A stretch of DNA of 64,000 bases from Spiroplasma endosymbiont of Cantharis nigra (GCF_964019925.1 NZ_OZ026470.1:62001-126000), one strand, 5' to 3'; shown: positions 10,362 to 25,292, counted from the stretch's first letter. A program made the numbers and translations. The notes: generated by a model not told the origin, from the sequence alone.

Positions 10362-11777
10362 ATGAGACAATATAATGCATTAATTAATAATAAGTTAATT
10401 GATAATGGACAATGACTAGAAGTAATGAATCCTGCAACTTTAAAAGTCGCAGGTAAAGTAAGTGCGTTGAATGCTGAAGATATAAATGAAGCATTTTCAG
10501 CTGCAAGAAAATCACAAAAAAATTGAGAAGAGACGAAATTATTAGAAAGAATAAGTGTTTTAAAGAAATTTAGAGACCTAATTGACCAAAACAAGCAAGA
10601 AATTTCTAAAATAATATCTGAAGAAATTGCAAAAAACTTAAAAGAATCATTAGCAGAAGTTGTTAGAACAATTGAAATTATTGATTATACTTTTGAAGAG
10701 GCAAAAAGAATAGAGCCTTCAGCTTTTACAGGTGAAGGTATGGGTGCTCAAAATAAACTTGGAATATTTTCAAGGGTTGCGAAGGGAGTAGTTTTAGCTA
10801 TTTCACCTTTTAATTATCCTTTCAATTTAGCACTTGCTAAAATAATTCCAGCTTTAGTAATGGGAAATACTGTTGTTTTTAAACCAGCAACAGCAGGAAG
10901 TTTAGTAGGAACATTCTTATCTAAATTAGTCATTGAAGCTAATCTACCAAAAGGTATCTTTAATATTGTTACAGGGCGAGGGAGAGAAATTGGAGATATC
11001 ATAACTTCAAATCCTGAAATTGATATGATTTCTTTTACTGGAAGTGTTGGCGTAGGAAATCAAATTAGAAAAAATGGTAGTACAACTGATTTAGTTTTAG
11101 AATTAGGTGGCAAAGATCCAGCCTTAGTTTTAGATGATTTACAACTTGATAAATATTGTGAAGAAATAATTAATGGAGCTTTTGGTTACTCTGGTCAAAG
11201 ATGTACTGCAGTAAAAAGAGTTTTAGTAAGTAATAAAATTGCAGATAAGTTAGTTCCGCTATTAAAAACTAAATTAGAATCACTAAGTGTTGGTATGCCA
11301 AAAGACAATGCATTTATTACACCTGTAATTGATGAAAAATCAGCAGATTTTATTCAAACACTAATTGATGATGCAAAACAAAAAGGGGCAAAAATAATTA
11401 CAGGAGATAAAAGAAATAAAAATCTTATGTGACCGACATTAATAGATAAAGTTTCATTGGATATGAAAGTTGCTTGAGAAGAACCTTTTGGACCAATTCT
11501 ACCAATTATAAGAATAGATTCAATTGAAGAAATGATTGAAGTTTCAAATAATTCACAATTTGGTTTACAAGCAAGTATCTTTTGTCAAGATATTTCAAAA
11601 GCTATTAGTACTGCAAAAAAAATAAAAACAGGAACAGTTAACATTAATTCAAGACCTCAAAGAGGACCAGATAGTTTTCCTTTTTTAGGAATTAAAGACT
11701 CTGGTGAAGGGGTTCAAGGAATTAGAGAATCATTGTTGAGTATGACAAGATATATGGGATTAGTTATTAACTATTAA
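10362..11777 (+). CDS. gapN: NADP-dependent non-phosphorylating glyceraldehyde-3-phosphate dehydrogenase
   Basis: Aldehyde-dehydrogenase-superfamily enzyme of 471 residues oxidising glyceraldehyde-3-phosphate directly to 3-phosphoglycerate with NADPH production. Family landmarks: SPFNYPFNLALAKI, GNTVVFKPA (cofactor lysine), SFTGSVGVGNQIR, the general-base Glu in LELGGKDPALV (about E247) and the nucleophile in SGQRCTAVKR (about C281), then EEPFGPILPI. The motif GGKDPALV with QRCTA is typical of GapN rather than of other ALDHs. AAAGGA lies upstream of the ATG. It gives Mollicutes, which lack an oxidative pentose branch, a source of NADPH. Confidence 0.93.
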
Positions 11778-11789
11778 TATTTAATTAAA

Positions 11790-11817
11790 GAAAAGAACAT
11801 TTGCTGTTCTTTTTTTA
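11790..11817 (+). terminator. Terminator after gapN
   Basis: GAACA-tttgc-TGTTC hairpin preceded by A-rich sequence and followed by T7, starting 13 bases after the gapN stop. Confidence 0.8.
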
Positions 11818-11956
11818 TTTCTAATGTTATGAGTAGAAATAAAAAAAGACCTCAAAAATTGCTGATGGAATTATTGTGAAATATTTTAATAACTGATATT
11901 TAGTTTTTTAGAAAATATTTACAAAATAACTTTTAATATTTTTATTTTTTTAATAC

Positions 11957-11985
11957 TTGTCTTTACAATTTAATGGTGCTAAAAT
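11957..11985 (+). promoter_or_regulatory. Candidate promoter for the 12027 gene
   Basis: TTGTCT (11957-11962), 17-base spacer ending in TGC, then TAAAAT (11980-11985): a sigma-70-type -35, extended -10 (TGn) and -10 arrangement. It is 42 bases before the ATG at 12027, in the 249-base gap after gapN. The rest of that gap is AT-rich with nothing else recognisable. Confidence 0.55.
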
Positions 11986-12026
11986 AAAGGTATATTTTAG
12001 GGCTATATAAGATAGGGGTATCTATT

Positions 12027-13331
12027 ATGAAAAGTATATTTTTAAGCTTGTTTATTTGGTTAACAGCTTTACTAACAAGTTTTTTGGGCATTTTTTTAAT
12101 GCAATGAACAAATTTTGTAACGTTTGCATTTGAAGCAGAATTTGCAATTTTTAATACAATACAAATTTTGGGATTATTATCAATAGGAGCATTCCTTGCA
12201 ATTGGAATAGTTAACTTTATTACAAAGCCAAATAAAATAACACCAATTATATATGCAATTTCAGCAGTTATTTTAAGTGTAGTTAATGTTGCTTATTTAT
12301 CAGTTTTAATGTCAAAAATAGCTACACCAATTACTATAATAAATAGTGACGTACAAATTACAAGTGTTGTTTCAAATGCAATCTTGCTTACAATAGCTGC
12401 ATTTTGTGCACTGAGCTCTATAATAACTATGTTTATGTTCAAATTACAAATAGTTAATAAAGCAAAACCAAACCAAACAGTAAATTCAAGTTATTCTCAG
12501 GTTTCTTCACCTGCAAATAGAGCAGAAACTATAATTTCAAAAGAAAGTCCATCAGCAATTAAAGAATTTAATTCTGAATTTACTTCTACACCAAATGAAA
12601 AAACTTATAATATGTCAGATAAATTGGCACGTTTGAAAGAAGATATTAGCAATAATAATTTTAGACATACTTTAACTGAAACTCCTTTAGAAGAAGTAAA
12701 TAATCAACCTATTAAAAGAGAAGAACAAATAAATGTTCAAAAGGAAGAATCAGTTGACAATATTTATCCAATGGAAAGAGAAGAAATTCCATTTGAAAAT
12801 AGTCAACCTAAATTAGTTGAAAATGAGCAATTTGTAGAACAAATTCAAGACCCAAATGACTCATTTAATAAGCTATTAAAGCGACCAAATCAAAAAATAG
12901 CACCAGTTAATAATCTACCTAAGGTTGAGGATTTACCACCAATTGGTGAACCTAAGGACCCTTATAAACAAACAATTGTTCCTAGAAGATCTGCAAAAAG
13001 AGAAAAAGAATTTAATAATCCTATTGGAAATGTGGCAAAACCATTATATGTTGATAGAAATGTTAGAAGAAAACCAAAATTGGATGAAAATTACCAAGGG
13101 AAAGTATTCTTAGGAGACTCAGATAAAATATGAGAGGCTATGAAAAATCAAGAACGTAGATTACCTCAAAAGGTATCTAAAACAGCTCCTTTAAGCACTA
13201 AGTGAAATACAACAAGTGTTCCAAAAAAAAGCAAATCAAAGAGTATGGAAGTAGATCTTGATAAGATTTTAGACCCAGTTAATGAACAAAATAGTGTTGA
13301 TTTAAGACCCACAATTGATTGAGATGAGTAA
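12027..13331 (+). CDS. Four-TM protein with long disordered cytosolic tail, unknown function
   Basis: 434 residues. Four hydrophobic segments lie in the first 145 residues (about 4-26, 45-67, 72-96, 112-136). The remaining 290 residues are polar, rich in Asn, Pro, Glu, Lys and Ser, with several short KREEQ/ENEQF-type runs, and appear disordered, ending in DLRPTIDWDE. TGA at 13131, 13203 and 13320 encode Trp. It has its own promoter candidate and terminator and sits just upstream of the rRNA operon. The tail could be an interaction platform; that is inference only. I do not recognise the family. Confidence 0.75.
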
Positions 13332-13363
13332 AATAAAAAAGTTAAAACTTTTTTATTTTTTTT
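13331..13363 (+). terminator. Terminator overlapping the 12027 gene stop
   Basis: Inverted repeat 13331-13343 / 13346-13358 (arms AAATAAAAAAGTT and AACTTTTTTATTT) with a two-base loop, running into T8. The first base is part of the TAA stop. Confidence 0.7.
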
Positions 13364-13511
13364 ATGCTTTTTAAAATTTAATATGTTATTATCTTTCTTG
13401 TCAATGAGAGTGCCTATTTTAAAGGGTTTATTGAGAAATTCTGAGATTTTATTCATAAAAATATTTTATTGAAATAAAAATAATTAATTTTGAAATAATT
13501 TTTAAAAAGTA

Positions 13512-13540
13512 TTGCTTATTGGTTTCAAATCATATATATT
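13512..13540 (+). promoter_or_regulatory. rRNA operon promoter
   Basis: TTGCTT (13512-13517), 17-base spacer, TATATT (13535-13540). It is the best sigma-70-like pair in the 330-base AT-rich leader between the previous terminator and 16S. The leader holds no ORF with a ribosome-binding site; its other content is the 5' arm of the 16S processing stem at 13574-13600. Confidence 0.65.
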
Positions 13541-13573
13541 CTTATATGTCGTTGGTTTTTAAAAACTGACGTG

Positions 13574-13600
13574 AAACGATCTTTGAAAACTAGATAGAAC
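13574..13600 (+). other. 5' arm of the 16S pre-rRNA processing stem
   Basis: 27-base segment that pairs with 15284-15310 in the spacer with no mismatch and two G-U wobbles. The inner 17 bases, TGAAAACTAGATAGAAC, are perfectly complementary to the spacer arm. The stem brackets the whole 16S gene, the geometry of an RNase III cleavage stem in pre-rRNA. Confidence 0.8.
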
Positions 13601-13690
13601 AACAACAACCAATTAATTTGTACAATTTATACAAGTTCAATTATTTGAGAATAAAGATATAGTCATGAATCAAAATTTTCACATTAATTA

Positions 13691-15214
<1,524 letters not shown>

Positions 15215-15514
15215 TATGGAGTATTCGTAGATTAAGAAAAAATAAGCTGAGTGAAACGATAAAACAGCTTTTGATTATATCTCGTTCTATCTAGTTTTCA
15301 GAGATTGTTTTTTAGGGTCATTTAGGCCCGGAAGCAATTTCTGAAAAGAAAATCGTTCTTTGAAAACTGAATATTAGATGAAAATAGACATTTTATTTTT
15401 CTTACGTTTATATACAATATAAAACGTATTTAGTAACTTAATTTAGATTAATACTAAGAAAACTAAAATTTCATTAATTTTATAGATTATCTATATATGC
15501 AATAGGTTTTTCTT
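15215..15514 (+). other. 16S-23S internal transcribed spacer without tRNA
   Basis: 300-base spacer. I find no cloverleaf and no CCA or TTCGA-type T arm, so no tRNA genes, unlike many bacteria. It contains the 3' arm of the 16S processing stem (15284-15310) and the 5' arm of the 23S stem (15350-15381). Each stem includes a CTTTGAAAACT-type sequence of the kind common in Firmicute rRNA leaders. Confidence 0.8.
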
Positions 15515-18425
<2,911 letters not shown>

Positions 18426-18461
18426 AAAACCTAACAAAATTGCTTGTATAGATATATAAAA

Positions 18462-18493
18462 TCATCTAGTATTCAGTTTTGAGAGTACGATTT
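18462..18493 (+). other. 3' arm of the 23S pre-rRNA processing stem
   Basis: 32-base segment complementary to 15350-15381 in the 16S-23S spacer with two mismatches and two G-U wobbles. The two arms enclose the 23S gene, as expected for an RNase III processing stem. Confidence 0.75.
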
Positions 18494-18539
18494 AGTTTTT
18501 GAAAAAAAACTTTGTCTCTCAGACACAATAAAACTTAAG

Positions 18540-18646
18540 ATCTGGTGGTCATAGCGCTGAGGTCACACCTGTTCCCATGTCGAACACAGAAGTTAAGATC
18601 AGCAACGCCGACGATAGTATAATGCAAAAATAGGACGCTGCCAGTT
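18540..18646 (+). rRNA. rrf: 5S ribosomal RNA
   Basis: 107-base 5S rRNA: TCTGGTGGTCATAGCGCTGA at the 5' side, ACACCTGTTCCCATGTCGAA and CAGAAGTTAAG in the middle, and GACGCTGCCAG closing helix I. It lies about 115 bases after 23S and is followed by a terminator. Confidence 0.95.
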
Positions 18647-18656
18647 TAAAGTTTAA

Positions 18657-18685
18657 AACCCACTCAAAAGAGTGGGTTTTTTTTG
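18657..18685 (+). terminator. rRNA operon terminator
   Basis: AACCCACTC-AAAA-GAGTGGGTT hairpin followed by T6, the strongest intrinsic terminator in the window. Confidence 0.92.
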
Positions 18686-18710
18686 TAAAATATAGTTAAA
18701 AGAGGTAGTT

Positions 18711-19220
18711 ATGATAGTTGAACAAATTTCTAAAAGATTTAAAAAGAAAATTATGCAAACAACTTTAGAAGAAATTAATTTTAAGTGAGAATTTGAGGAC
18801 TTTTTTCAGATTTTAAATATTAATAATTTCCTAACAATGATGCAACATCAGTTGAAAGTTACTTATAACTTTCAACAAGAAGAAGATATCAAACAAAAAA
18901 TAATGAGTATTAGAGAATTTCTTGCAAAAATGGTTGAAGAAATTGAAGATTTTAAAATAAACTTAAATCAAATAACAATATTGGACAATCTTATCCATAT
19001 GATTTATATGGAAATTAAAAATATTATTAATGATGGTTTAATTAAATATCTCTTTTATGAAAAAATTCATTGTTCTATTGAATATAATCAAAAAGTCTAT
19101 GATACAGATGATTACTTTAAATTAAAAATTTTGGAGTTTATGGAAAATACTGATAATCATTTTGAAATTTTTACTATATCATTCAAAAATAGAGTAAATA
19201 AGGATAATTTTTCTTTTTAA
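18711..19220 (+). CDS. Hypothetical cytosolic helical protein
   Basis: 169 residues, starting at an ATG with AGAGGTAG upstream (18701-18708). TGA at 18786-18788 encodes Trp, so the short ORF beginning at 18837 is only part of it. The sequence is rich in Ile, Lys, Glu and Asn with long amphipathic helices (EEDIKQKIMSIREFLAKMVE) and no signal peptide, membrane segment or cysteine cluster. It stands alone between the rRNA terminator and pheST. I do not recognise it. Confidence 0.65.
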
Positions 19221-19344
19221 TTATATTATTTTTTGCAAATAATTATTAAAAATAGGAATATCTTAAACAAAATTTCATCAAATAATAATTTAATTAATTA
19301 ATTTAGTATAATTAAATTGCTTTAAATTTAGAAAAGGTGTATTT

Positions 19345-20391
19345 ATGTTAAAAAAAATAGATGAAATATTAAATAGTTTTAATAAGCAATTTAATAAAAT
19401 TAAAACAAAAGAAGAATTGGAAATTTTGAAGAAGGAATTTGCAGGTAAAGAATCTCCATTAACAGATATTCTTAAGAAGTTGAAATCAGCTTCACCTGAG
19501 GAAAAAAAAGAAGCAGGAATGAAAGCTAACGAAATTAAGATTTTAATTTTTGATAAATTAAATAATCTAAGTGAAAAATTTGAAAATGAAATATTAAAAA
19601 AAACATTACAGAATGAAAAAATAGATTTATCCTTATCTGGAGTTAATTTAAAAATTGGAACGAAACATCCACTTAATTTAGTTATAGATGAGGTATCTTC
19701 AATTTTTACTGAGCTAGGTTATGAAATGATTGATGGAACTGAGTTTGAAACAGATGAATATTGTTTTCAAAAACTAAATATGCCTATTGGTCATCCAGCA
19801 AGAGATATGCAAGATACATTTTATATAGATAAACATACTGTTTTAAGAACACATGCAACTAACATGACAGCTAGAATGCTTACACAAGCATCTAAAATAG
19901 GAAATATTAATATGGCAGCTGTAAGTTATGGTAATGTTTATCGTCGTGACGATGATGATGCTACACATTCACATCAGTTTATGCAAATGGACGTATTTGC
20001 AATTGGAGAAAAAATTAGTTTTGCAAATTTAAAATGAGTTCTAGAATATATGTGTAAACGTTTATTTTCTGAAGATACCATAATTAGAATGCGACCAAGT
20101 TTTTTTCCTTTTACCGAGCCTTCTGCTGAAGTAGATGTTAGATGTATTAATTGCAGTGGTAAAGGTTGTGCAATTTGTAAATATACTGGCTTTATTGAAA
20201 TTTTGGGCTCAGGGATGTTAGCACCAGAAGTATTAGAATCAAATGGATTAGATCCAGAAAAAGTTACTGGGTTAGCTTTTGGAGTAGGGATTGAAAGATT
20301 AGCAATGTTAAAATATGGTTTAAAAAACATAAGAGATTTATATGAAAATGATATTAGATTTTTAGATCAATTTAAATTTTTTGGAGATTAG
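19345..20391 (+). CDS. pheS: Phenylalanyl-tRNA synthetase alpha subunit
   Basis: Class II aminoacyl-tRNA synthetase catalytic subunit, 348 residues, typical for PheS. An N-terminal coiled-coil tRNA-binding arm (1-85) is followed by the catalytic domain: motif 2 region [33 protein letters not shown], and motif 3 [20 protein letters not shown] at 20035-20037 encodes Trp. AAAAGG lies before the ATG, and a TATAAT at 19307-19312 is a likely -10 box. It works as an alpha2-beta2 tetramer with the PheT encoded 14 bases downstream. Confidence 0.97.
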
Positions 20392-20405
20392 AAAGTGAGA
20401 TTAAT

Positions 20406-22814
20406 ATGTATTTAACAAGAAAATGATTAGAAAAGTTAATTGATTTAAAAGGTGTTAAAAATGAACAAATAACAGTTGCATTAAACTCACTTGGATTTGA
20501 AGTAGATTCATTTAAAGATTATTCAACTTTAAATGACAAACTAAAAATAGCACATTTAGGAAATGTAGCGCCTATTGATGGAACCCATTTAAATTTTTGT
20601 TTTGTAGATAAGGGCGAGGATTTAGTCTCTCCAATTGTTTGTGGGGCAAGTAATGTTAAAGAAGGCCAATATGTTATTTTAGCTGAAGCTGGTAAAAAAC
20701 TTGCAAATGGAATTACATTAACAAATAAAGAAATTAAGGGTAAAATGTCTGAAGGAATGCTGTGCGCATTACCGGAGATAGGTTTAAACCCTAAGAGTCT
20801 TTCAGATAAGGAAAAAGATTGAATTTATCCAATTGTTACAAGAGAAGACACTTATTCAATGATAGGTAGTGAAAATGCATTAGATGAAATAGGTTTTTTA
20901 GATGCTGTATGAGAAGTTGATTTAACTCTTAATCGAAGTGATGCCCTTGGTGCAATGCAATTAGCTAAGGAAATAGCTAATTATTTTGATAAGAAATTAG
21001 AAGATATATCAAAGGAGTATAAGTTAAAAATAAATAGTTTAAAAGCACCTGTATCAATAAAAATTCATAAAGAAGTAGATAAATTTGTGAGAAGTGCTGT
21101 AGTACAAACAGTAAAAGTAAAAGATGTTATTAGTATTGGAGATAAAGAATATAAAATTTATTCTAATCAAGACTTGTGACTTAAATTTAATGATTCAAAA
21201 ACTACTCATAATTTTTGATTAGATTTAGCAAATGCCATTGCTATTGAAACAGGTCAACCAGTGATGTTTTTGGATCCAAAAAAATTGAATTCACAATTAG
21301 AAATTAAAAATAATAAGAATAGCGAGCACGAAGTTAATTTACAGTTATCATGTGATAACAAATTTATTTCAACTCTTGGAGTAGAAACTAATTTAGATTT
21401 TTTACCAAATGTTGATTCAAAAGAAATTTTAGTAGTCTATTTATCTTTAGACCCAATTTTTATGAGAAAGCAACAAAAGGAATTTAATACTTCAACTGTT
21501 GATTTGCAAAGATATATGAAACCTGTAAGTTCTAAGTTATATACATTGGCTCAAAATAGGGTAATGTATTGATTAGATCAATATAATATTTATGAATCAA
21601 ATAGCCAATTTGAAATTATAAAAGAATCAAATGAAAAACAAACTCAGGTTAGTGTTAAATTAGAATATATTCATAAGTTAATGGGTATTAAATTATCTGT
21701 AAAAGAAATTAAAGCCTTATTTAGAGTTTTAGATTTTGAAGTAATTGATAATAAAGATGAAATATTATTTATAATTGATCAGTTTAGAACAGATATTGTT
21801 CATAAAGCAGATATTGTTGAAGAAATTACAAGAATTTATGGTTATAATAATGTAACTTCAATTGCTCCTAAAATTCTTTCAGATAATAAATCTAAAAAAT
21901 TAGATCTACGTTTACAAAAGCAAAGCGAAAACTATTTATTGGGTTTAGGGTTTACAAATATTAAGACTTATTCATTATTATCTAATGAAGAAGTACAAAA
22001 ATGAAATTTATTTAATATTGAAAATCCAATAAATCTAATGAGCCCTTTAAGTAAACTTAGAGAGACATTTAGATTAAGTTTATCAAGATCAATTATAGAA
22101 ACTGCAGCATTTAACTATTCAAAAGGTAATAAAAATGTCAAATTATATGAATTTGGTGATATTTACAATATGAACAATTTAAGACAAAGGCACTTATCTG
22201 TTCTTATTAGTGGAGACATTTTAAATCAAAAAGGTTATGACATTTCAATAAAAGCAAGTTATGCATATATTAAAGGGATTTGTGACTCAATTATAGAAGC
22301 TTATAATATTGATTTAAATGATGTATCATTTGACTTAAATGAAGATATTATTAATGAGATTCATCCTTACATTAATGCCAAAATTAGTTTAAAAGGCAAA
22401 ATACTAGGTTTTATTTATAAACTAAACCCTAGATTTGAACAATCTCAAAAACTGGATGCAACTTTTATTTTAGAATTGAATATTAGTGAAATACAAAATA
22501 CTAAAAACTCTATAATTAGAGCTCAAGAAATATCAAAATTTCAAAAAACTACAAGAGATGTTTCAATTATATTAAAGGCATCAGATAAATACTCAGAAGT
22601 TATTAATAAAATTATTAAAAAAGTTAATTATTTAGTAAAAATTGAACTGATTGATATCTATCAAGATAATAAAATGAAAGAAAATAACTCTAAATCGGTT
22701 TCAATTTCGTTTGAATTTAATAGTGCCTCAAATCAATTAACAGATCAAGAAGTTCAAAATGAATGGAATAAGGTGCTAAATAATCTTTCAAAACTTAAAA
22801 TAGAGGTAAGATAA
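20406..22814 (+). CDS. pheT: Phenylalanyl-tRNA synthetase beta subunit
   Basis: 802 residues, full length for bacterial PheT. Domains in order: N-terminal MYLTRKWLEKLIDLKGV, an EMAP/tRNA-binding domain (about 40-150, SPIVCGASNVKEGQYVILA, GKMSEGMLCALPE), the B3/B4 editing region, B5 (VKLEYIHKLMGIKLSVKEI), a core domain (MSPLSKLRETFRLSLSRSI), and a C-terminal ferredoxin-fold anticodon-binding domain (SKFQKTTRDVSIILKASD). Several in-frame TGA encode Trp. Its stop overlaps the next ATG by one base. Confidence 0.97.
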
Positions 22815-23314
22815 TGCTTAAAAAGGATATTGAACTAAAGGGAATTGTAAATTTAGATAATGATTTTGAAATTAGCAAAGAATTAAAATTAAGTCACGAC
22901 TTAATAAAATCAATTGATAAAGTTCATATTAAGGGGATTTTAAACTATCAAGATGCAATGAAATCTGTAATAGTTTATGCCAAAATCACAGCGTCATTGA
23001 CAGCAATTGATGCAAGGGATGGAACAATAATTAATTTGGAGGATCAAATTTACGATTGAAGTGAAGAGTATTACTTTGAAGATATCAATGATGATCAACA
23101 TAATATTGTTTTTGGTGATAAATTTAATATATTAGAATATGCAATAGAGCAAATTGTTTTAAATATTCCTATGAATTTAAGTAATAATTATGATAAAATT
23201 TCATTTGTCGGTAAAGATTACATACTTATGTCTGAAGATGAATACCAACAAGAACAAGAAAATCAAGTAGATTCAAGATGAGATAAACTAAAAGAATTTA
23301 ACTTTGAAAAATAA
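22814..23314 (+). CDS. YceD/DUF177 family protein
   Basis: 166-residue acidic protein. The family (large rRNA subunit accumulation protein YceD) is recognised from overall pattern, with a central beta region (VHIKGILNYQDAMKSVIVYAKITAS), and from its position directly before rpmF, an arrangement found across bacteria. TGA at 23057-23059 encodes Trp. Family members affect 23S rRNA level or processing. The ATG overlaps the pheT stop (TAATG), so it is coupled to pheST. Confidence 0.78.
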
Positions 23315-23332
23315 AACAACGGAGGTGTCAAC

Positions 23333-23509
23333 ATGGCTGTACCATTTAGAAAGACCAGTAAAGCTGCTAAAAACAAAAGAAGAAGTCACTTGGCTTTAGT
23401 TAGCTCAGCAATTATTTCATGTCCAAACTGTGGAAGTATGATTAAACCACATAGAGTTTGTCGTGAATGTGGTTTTTACAAAAATAAAGAAGTTAAAAAA
23501 GTTGATTAA
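23333..23509 (+). CDS. rpmF: 50S ribosomal protein L32
   Basis: 58-residue L32 with MAVPFRKTSKAAKNKRRSH at the N-terminus and a zinc ribbon CPNC ... CREC (about residues 30-46), i.e. the zinc-binding (C+) paralogue. GGAGGTG at 23321-23327 is a near-perfect ribosome-binding site. It ends the pheST-yceD-rpmF block. Confidence 0.98.
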   Translation: MAVPFRKTSKAAKNKRRSHLALVSSAIISCPNCGSMIKPHRVCRECGFYKNKEVKKVD

Positions 23510-23517
23510 TAAATAGG

Positions 23518-23540
23518 GTGCTTTATAAGCACTTTTTTTT
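23518..23540 (+). terminator. Terminator after rpmF
   Basis: GTGCTT-TAT-AAGCAC hairpin followed by T8, 9 bases after the rpmF stop. Confidence 0.85.
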
Positions 23541-23608
23541 GTATTTTTTTGTATTTCTGTAAAAAAAATAAAAAAGGTATCGATTAATGTATGTATGGAG
23601 GAACTTTT

Positions 23609-23935
23609 ATGTTAAATAATATTAATGAAATTTCTAAGAATATAATACCTTTATCGGCTTTAAATTCCTTAAATGAAAATGGTTATCACTTTTTTATCAA
23701 TGAAGTTGATGAAAAGACTTTTTATGAAATTGTAGAAAAATCAGACCCTTTAACTTCAGTGAATTTATTAAGAAGCTTTTATATGTATTATAGAATATAC
23801 TTAAATAAATACTTTATAAAACCTTTAAAACTAAGCAATAGTCCGTCTTTAAATGAAGTTTTAACAAACGAAATAAACTTAAAACAAAAACTTGATCGAA
23901 TTATTAAGTCTTTGGAAAGAAAAATAACTCATTAA
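23609..23935 (+). CDS. Small hypothetical protein
   Basis: 108 residues. The ATG at 23609 is chosen because GGAGG (23597-23601) lies 7 bases upstream; the in-frame ATG at 23591 precedes that site. The protein is soluble, helical and lysine-rich at its C-terminus (KLDRIIKSLERKITH), with no cysteine motif or membrane segment. An IS element is inserted 11 bases after its stop, inside what was its terminator. I do not recognise it. Confidence 0.65.
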   Translation: MLNNINEISKNIIPLSALNSLNENGYHFFINEVDEKTFYEIVEKSDPLTSVNLLRSFYMYYRIYLNKYFIKPLKLSNSPSLNEVLTNEINLKQKLDRIIKSLERKITH

Positions 23936-23946
23936 ATGTGCTTTTA
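23934..23946. repeat. Left 13-bp direct repeat flanking the first IS
   Basis: AAATGTGCTTTTA, identical to 25300-25312 on the other side of the element. The two copies abut the element ends exactly, so they look like a target-site duplication. Confidence 0.85.
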
Positions 23947-23980
23947 TGAATATACTTTGTCAAGTATACAAAATGTTTTT

Positions 23981-24922
23981 TTATAAAGTAATTGCATTTA
24001 ATGCAATTACTTTTATTTTGTTTCAATTATTAAAGTATTCATAAGATGGAGGGTTAGAAGTTTTAACTCGTATTCTTTCATAATTATAGAAGTGAATATA
24101 TTTACTAATAGAGCTTTCCAATTTTTCAAAAGAGTTTACTTTTAACTCTTTTTTTCATTCCTCTTTTAATGAAGAAAAAAATGTTTCACACATTGCATTA
24201 TCTATTGAATTTCCAGGTCTTGATAAAGAAATAATTATATTATTCTTTTTTGAATAGTTTTTTGCAAAAAATGATGTATATTGAGAACCATTATCAGAGT
24301 GAATTATAAGCGATTTACTTATGTCATTTCTATATTTTGTTGAATTAATAAGAGTATCTCTATAAATTTTTATATCATTTATTTTAGACAATTTATAACC
24401 AACTATAAATCCTGTCTTAACATCCTTTAAAATACTAAGATAAGCAAATTTATTATTTAATGGTAAATAAGTAATGTCAGTCACTCAGCATTCATTCTTC
24501 TCATAAATTTCTCATTTTCTATTAACAATATTGGGTCCATGAGTAATACTTTTCTTTTCCTTAGGTTTTCTAATCATCTTTTTAACTCTAATTACTGAAT
24601 ACATCTTATATATTCTCATTATTCTTGCTACTTTATTTTGACTAATCTTTATTCCCTTATTTTTTAAACATATTGTTATTCTTGGACTACCATAAATACC
24701 TTTATATTTAAAAAAGTGAAACTTTATTTCTTTTGCAATATTAATGTCTATTTTTATAATATAATCCTTTTTACCATTGCTAACTCACCTATAGTAACTT
24801 GATCTAGTAATTTTTAAAAGCTTACATAAATCCGAAATACGATATTTGTATTTAAATTCTTCTATGATTTTATAAATATAATTTATTTTTTCTTTTGATT
24901 TTCCATCATTTCATTGAACTTT
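23981..24922 (-). CDS. IS3-family transposase OrfB (DDE integrase)
   Basis: Integrase-like half of the transposase, in the -1 frame relative to orfA; the open frame runs from 24922 down to TAA 23981-23983. Visible: SSYYRW near the N-terminus, a helix-turn region (YKGIYGSPRITI), and the DDE catalytic residues in VTDITYLP, IHSDNGSQYTS and NAMCETFFSSLKEEW, with NYERIR and NPPSYEYF at the end. Four or more in-frame TGA are Trp, including one after YEYFNN that adds a 13-residue tail overlapping the hairpin at 23985-24013. No own start is obvious; expression probably needs frameshifting near 24887-24892. Confidence 0.88.
23985..24013. terminator. Bidirectional terminator hairpin at the orfB end of the IS
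   Basis: Perfect 13-bp stem: AAAGTAATTGCAT (23985-23997), loop TTA, ATGCAATTACTTT (24001-24013), with T runs on both sides (23975-23982 as A on the minus strand, and 24011-24017). It overlaps the last orfB codons, so the IS shuts transcription at this end in both directions. Confidence 0.7.
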
Positions 24923-25230
24923 TTTATAACTTCATTTTCCATTTCTAATCATTTAATTTTCTTTTTAAGAATTGCTAGTTCCTTATCTTTTGGGTCTAAA
25001 GAATTTGGTCTAACACTAGAATGCTTGTTGTGCTTTCCTGTTTTTGAAATTAAACATTCAGCTCCATATATTTTATAATTTATGCAAAGGTTTCTTGCTG
25101 TTGAATAAGATACACCATATTCAATTGAAAGCTCTCTAAAAGTTCTATTTTCATTATAGTGTCTATTTACTAACTCTTGCTTTTGTTTGATACTTAAAAT
25201 ATTTGATTTATTACCTGTAACATTTGACAT
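24883..25230 (-). CDS. IS3-family OrfA (helix-turn-helix)
   Basis: 115 residues. HTH region KQKQELVNRHYNENRTFREL-SIEYGVSYSTARNLC, followed by a leucine-zipper-like coiled coil (LAILKKKIKWLEMENEVIKKF) typical of IS3 OrfA multimerisation. The start is the ATG at 25230: AAGGAG (plus-strand 25241-25246) lies 10 bases upstream, so the longer ATG at 25254 is rejected. The gene ends AAG AAA AAA TAA, and the six-A run (24886-24891) is where a -1 slip into orfB would occur. TGA at 24949-24951 is Trp. Confidence 0.85.
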
Positions 25231-25237
25231 ATAAAAA

Positions 25238-25292
25238 ATTCTCCTTGTATACATTCTATGTTTTTTTTAACATTATGTATACTTAGAGAATT
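25238..25292 (-). promoter_or_regulatory. Subterminal hairpin sequestering the orfA ribosome-binding site
   Basis: Arms 25238-25263 and 25269-25292 share AATTCTC, GTATACAT and ATGTT blocks in inverted order around a T6 loop. The orfA AAGGAG (complement of 25241-25246) is inside the outer stem. RNA starting outside the IS would fold and hide the site, while RNA starting inside the arm would not. Confidence 0.6.

Noticed and set aside
12925..13113. Out-of-frame ORF inside the 12027 gene
   Set aside because: Shadow ORF over low-complexity coding sequence with no ribosome-binding site.
15215..15514. tRNA genes in the 16S-23S spacer
   Set aside because: No cloverleaf, anticodon stem or T-arm consensus found; the pairing potential is explained by the processing stems.
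25231..25254. Longer IS OrfA beginning at 25254
   Set aside because: AAGGAG lies downstream of that ATG and positions the ATG at 25230.
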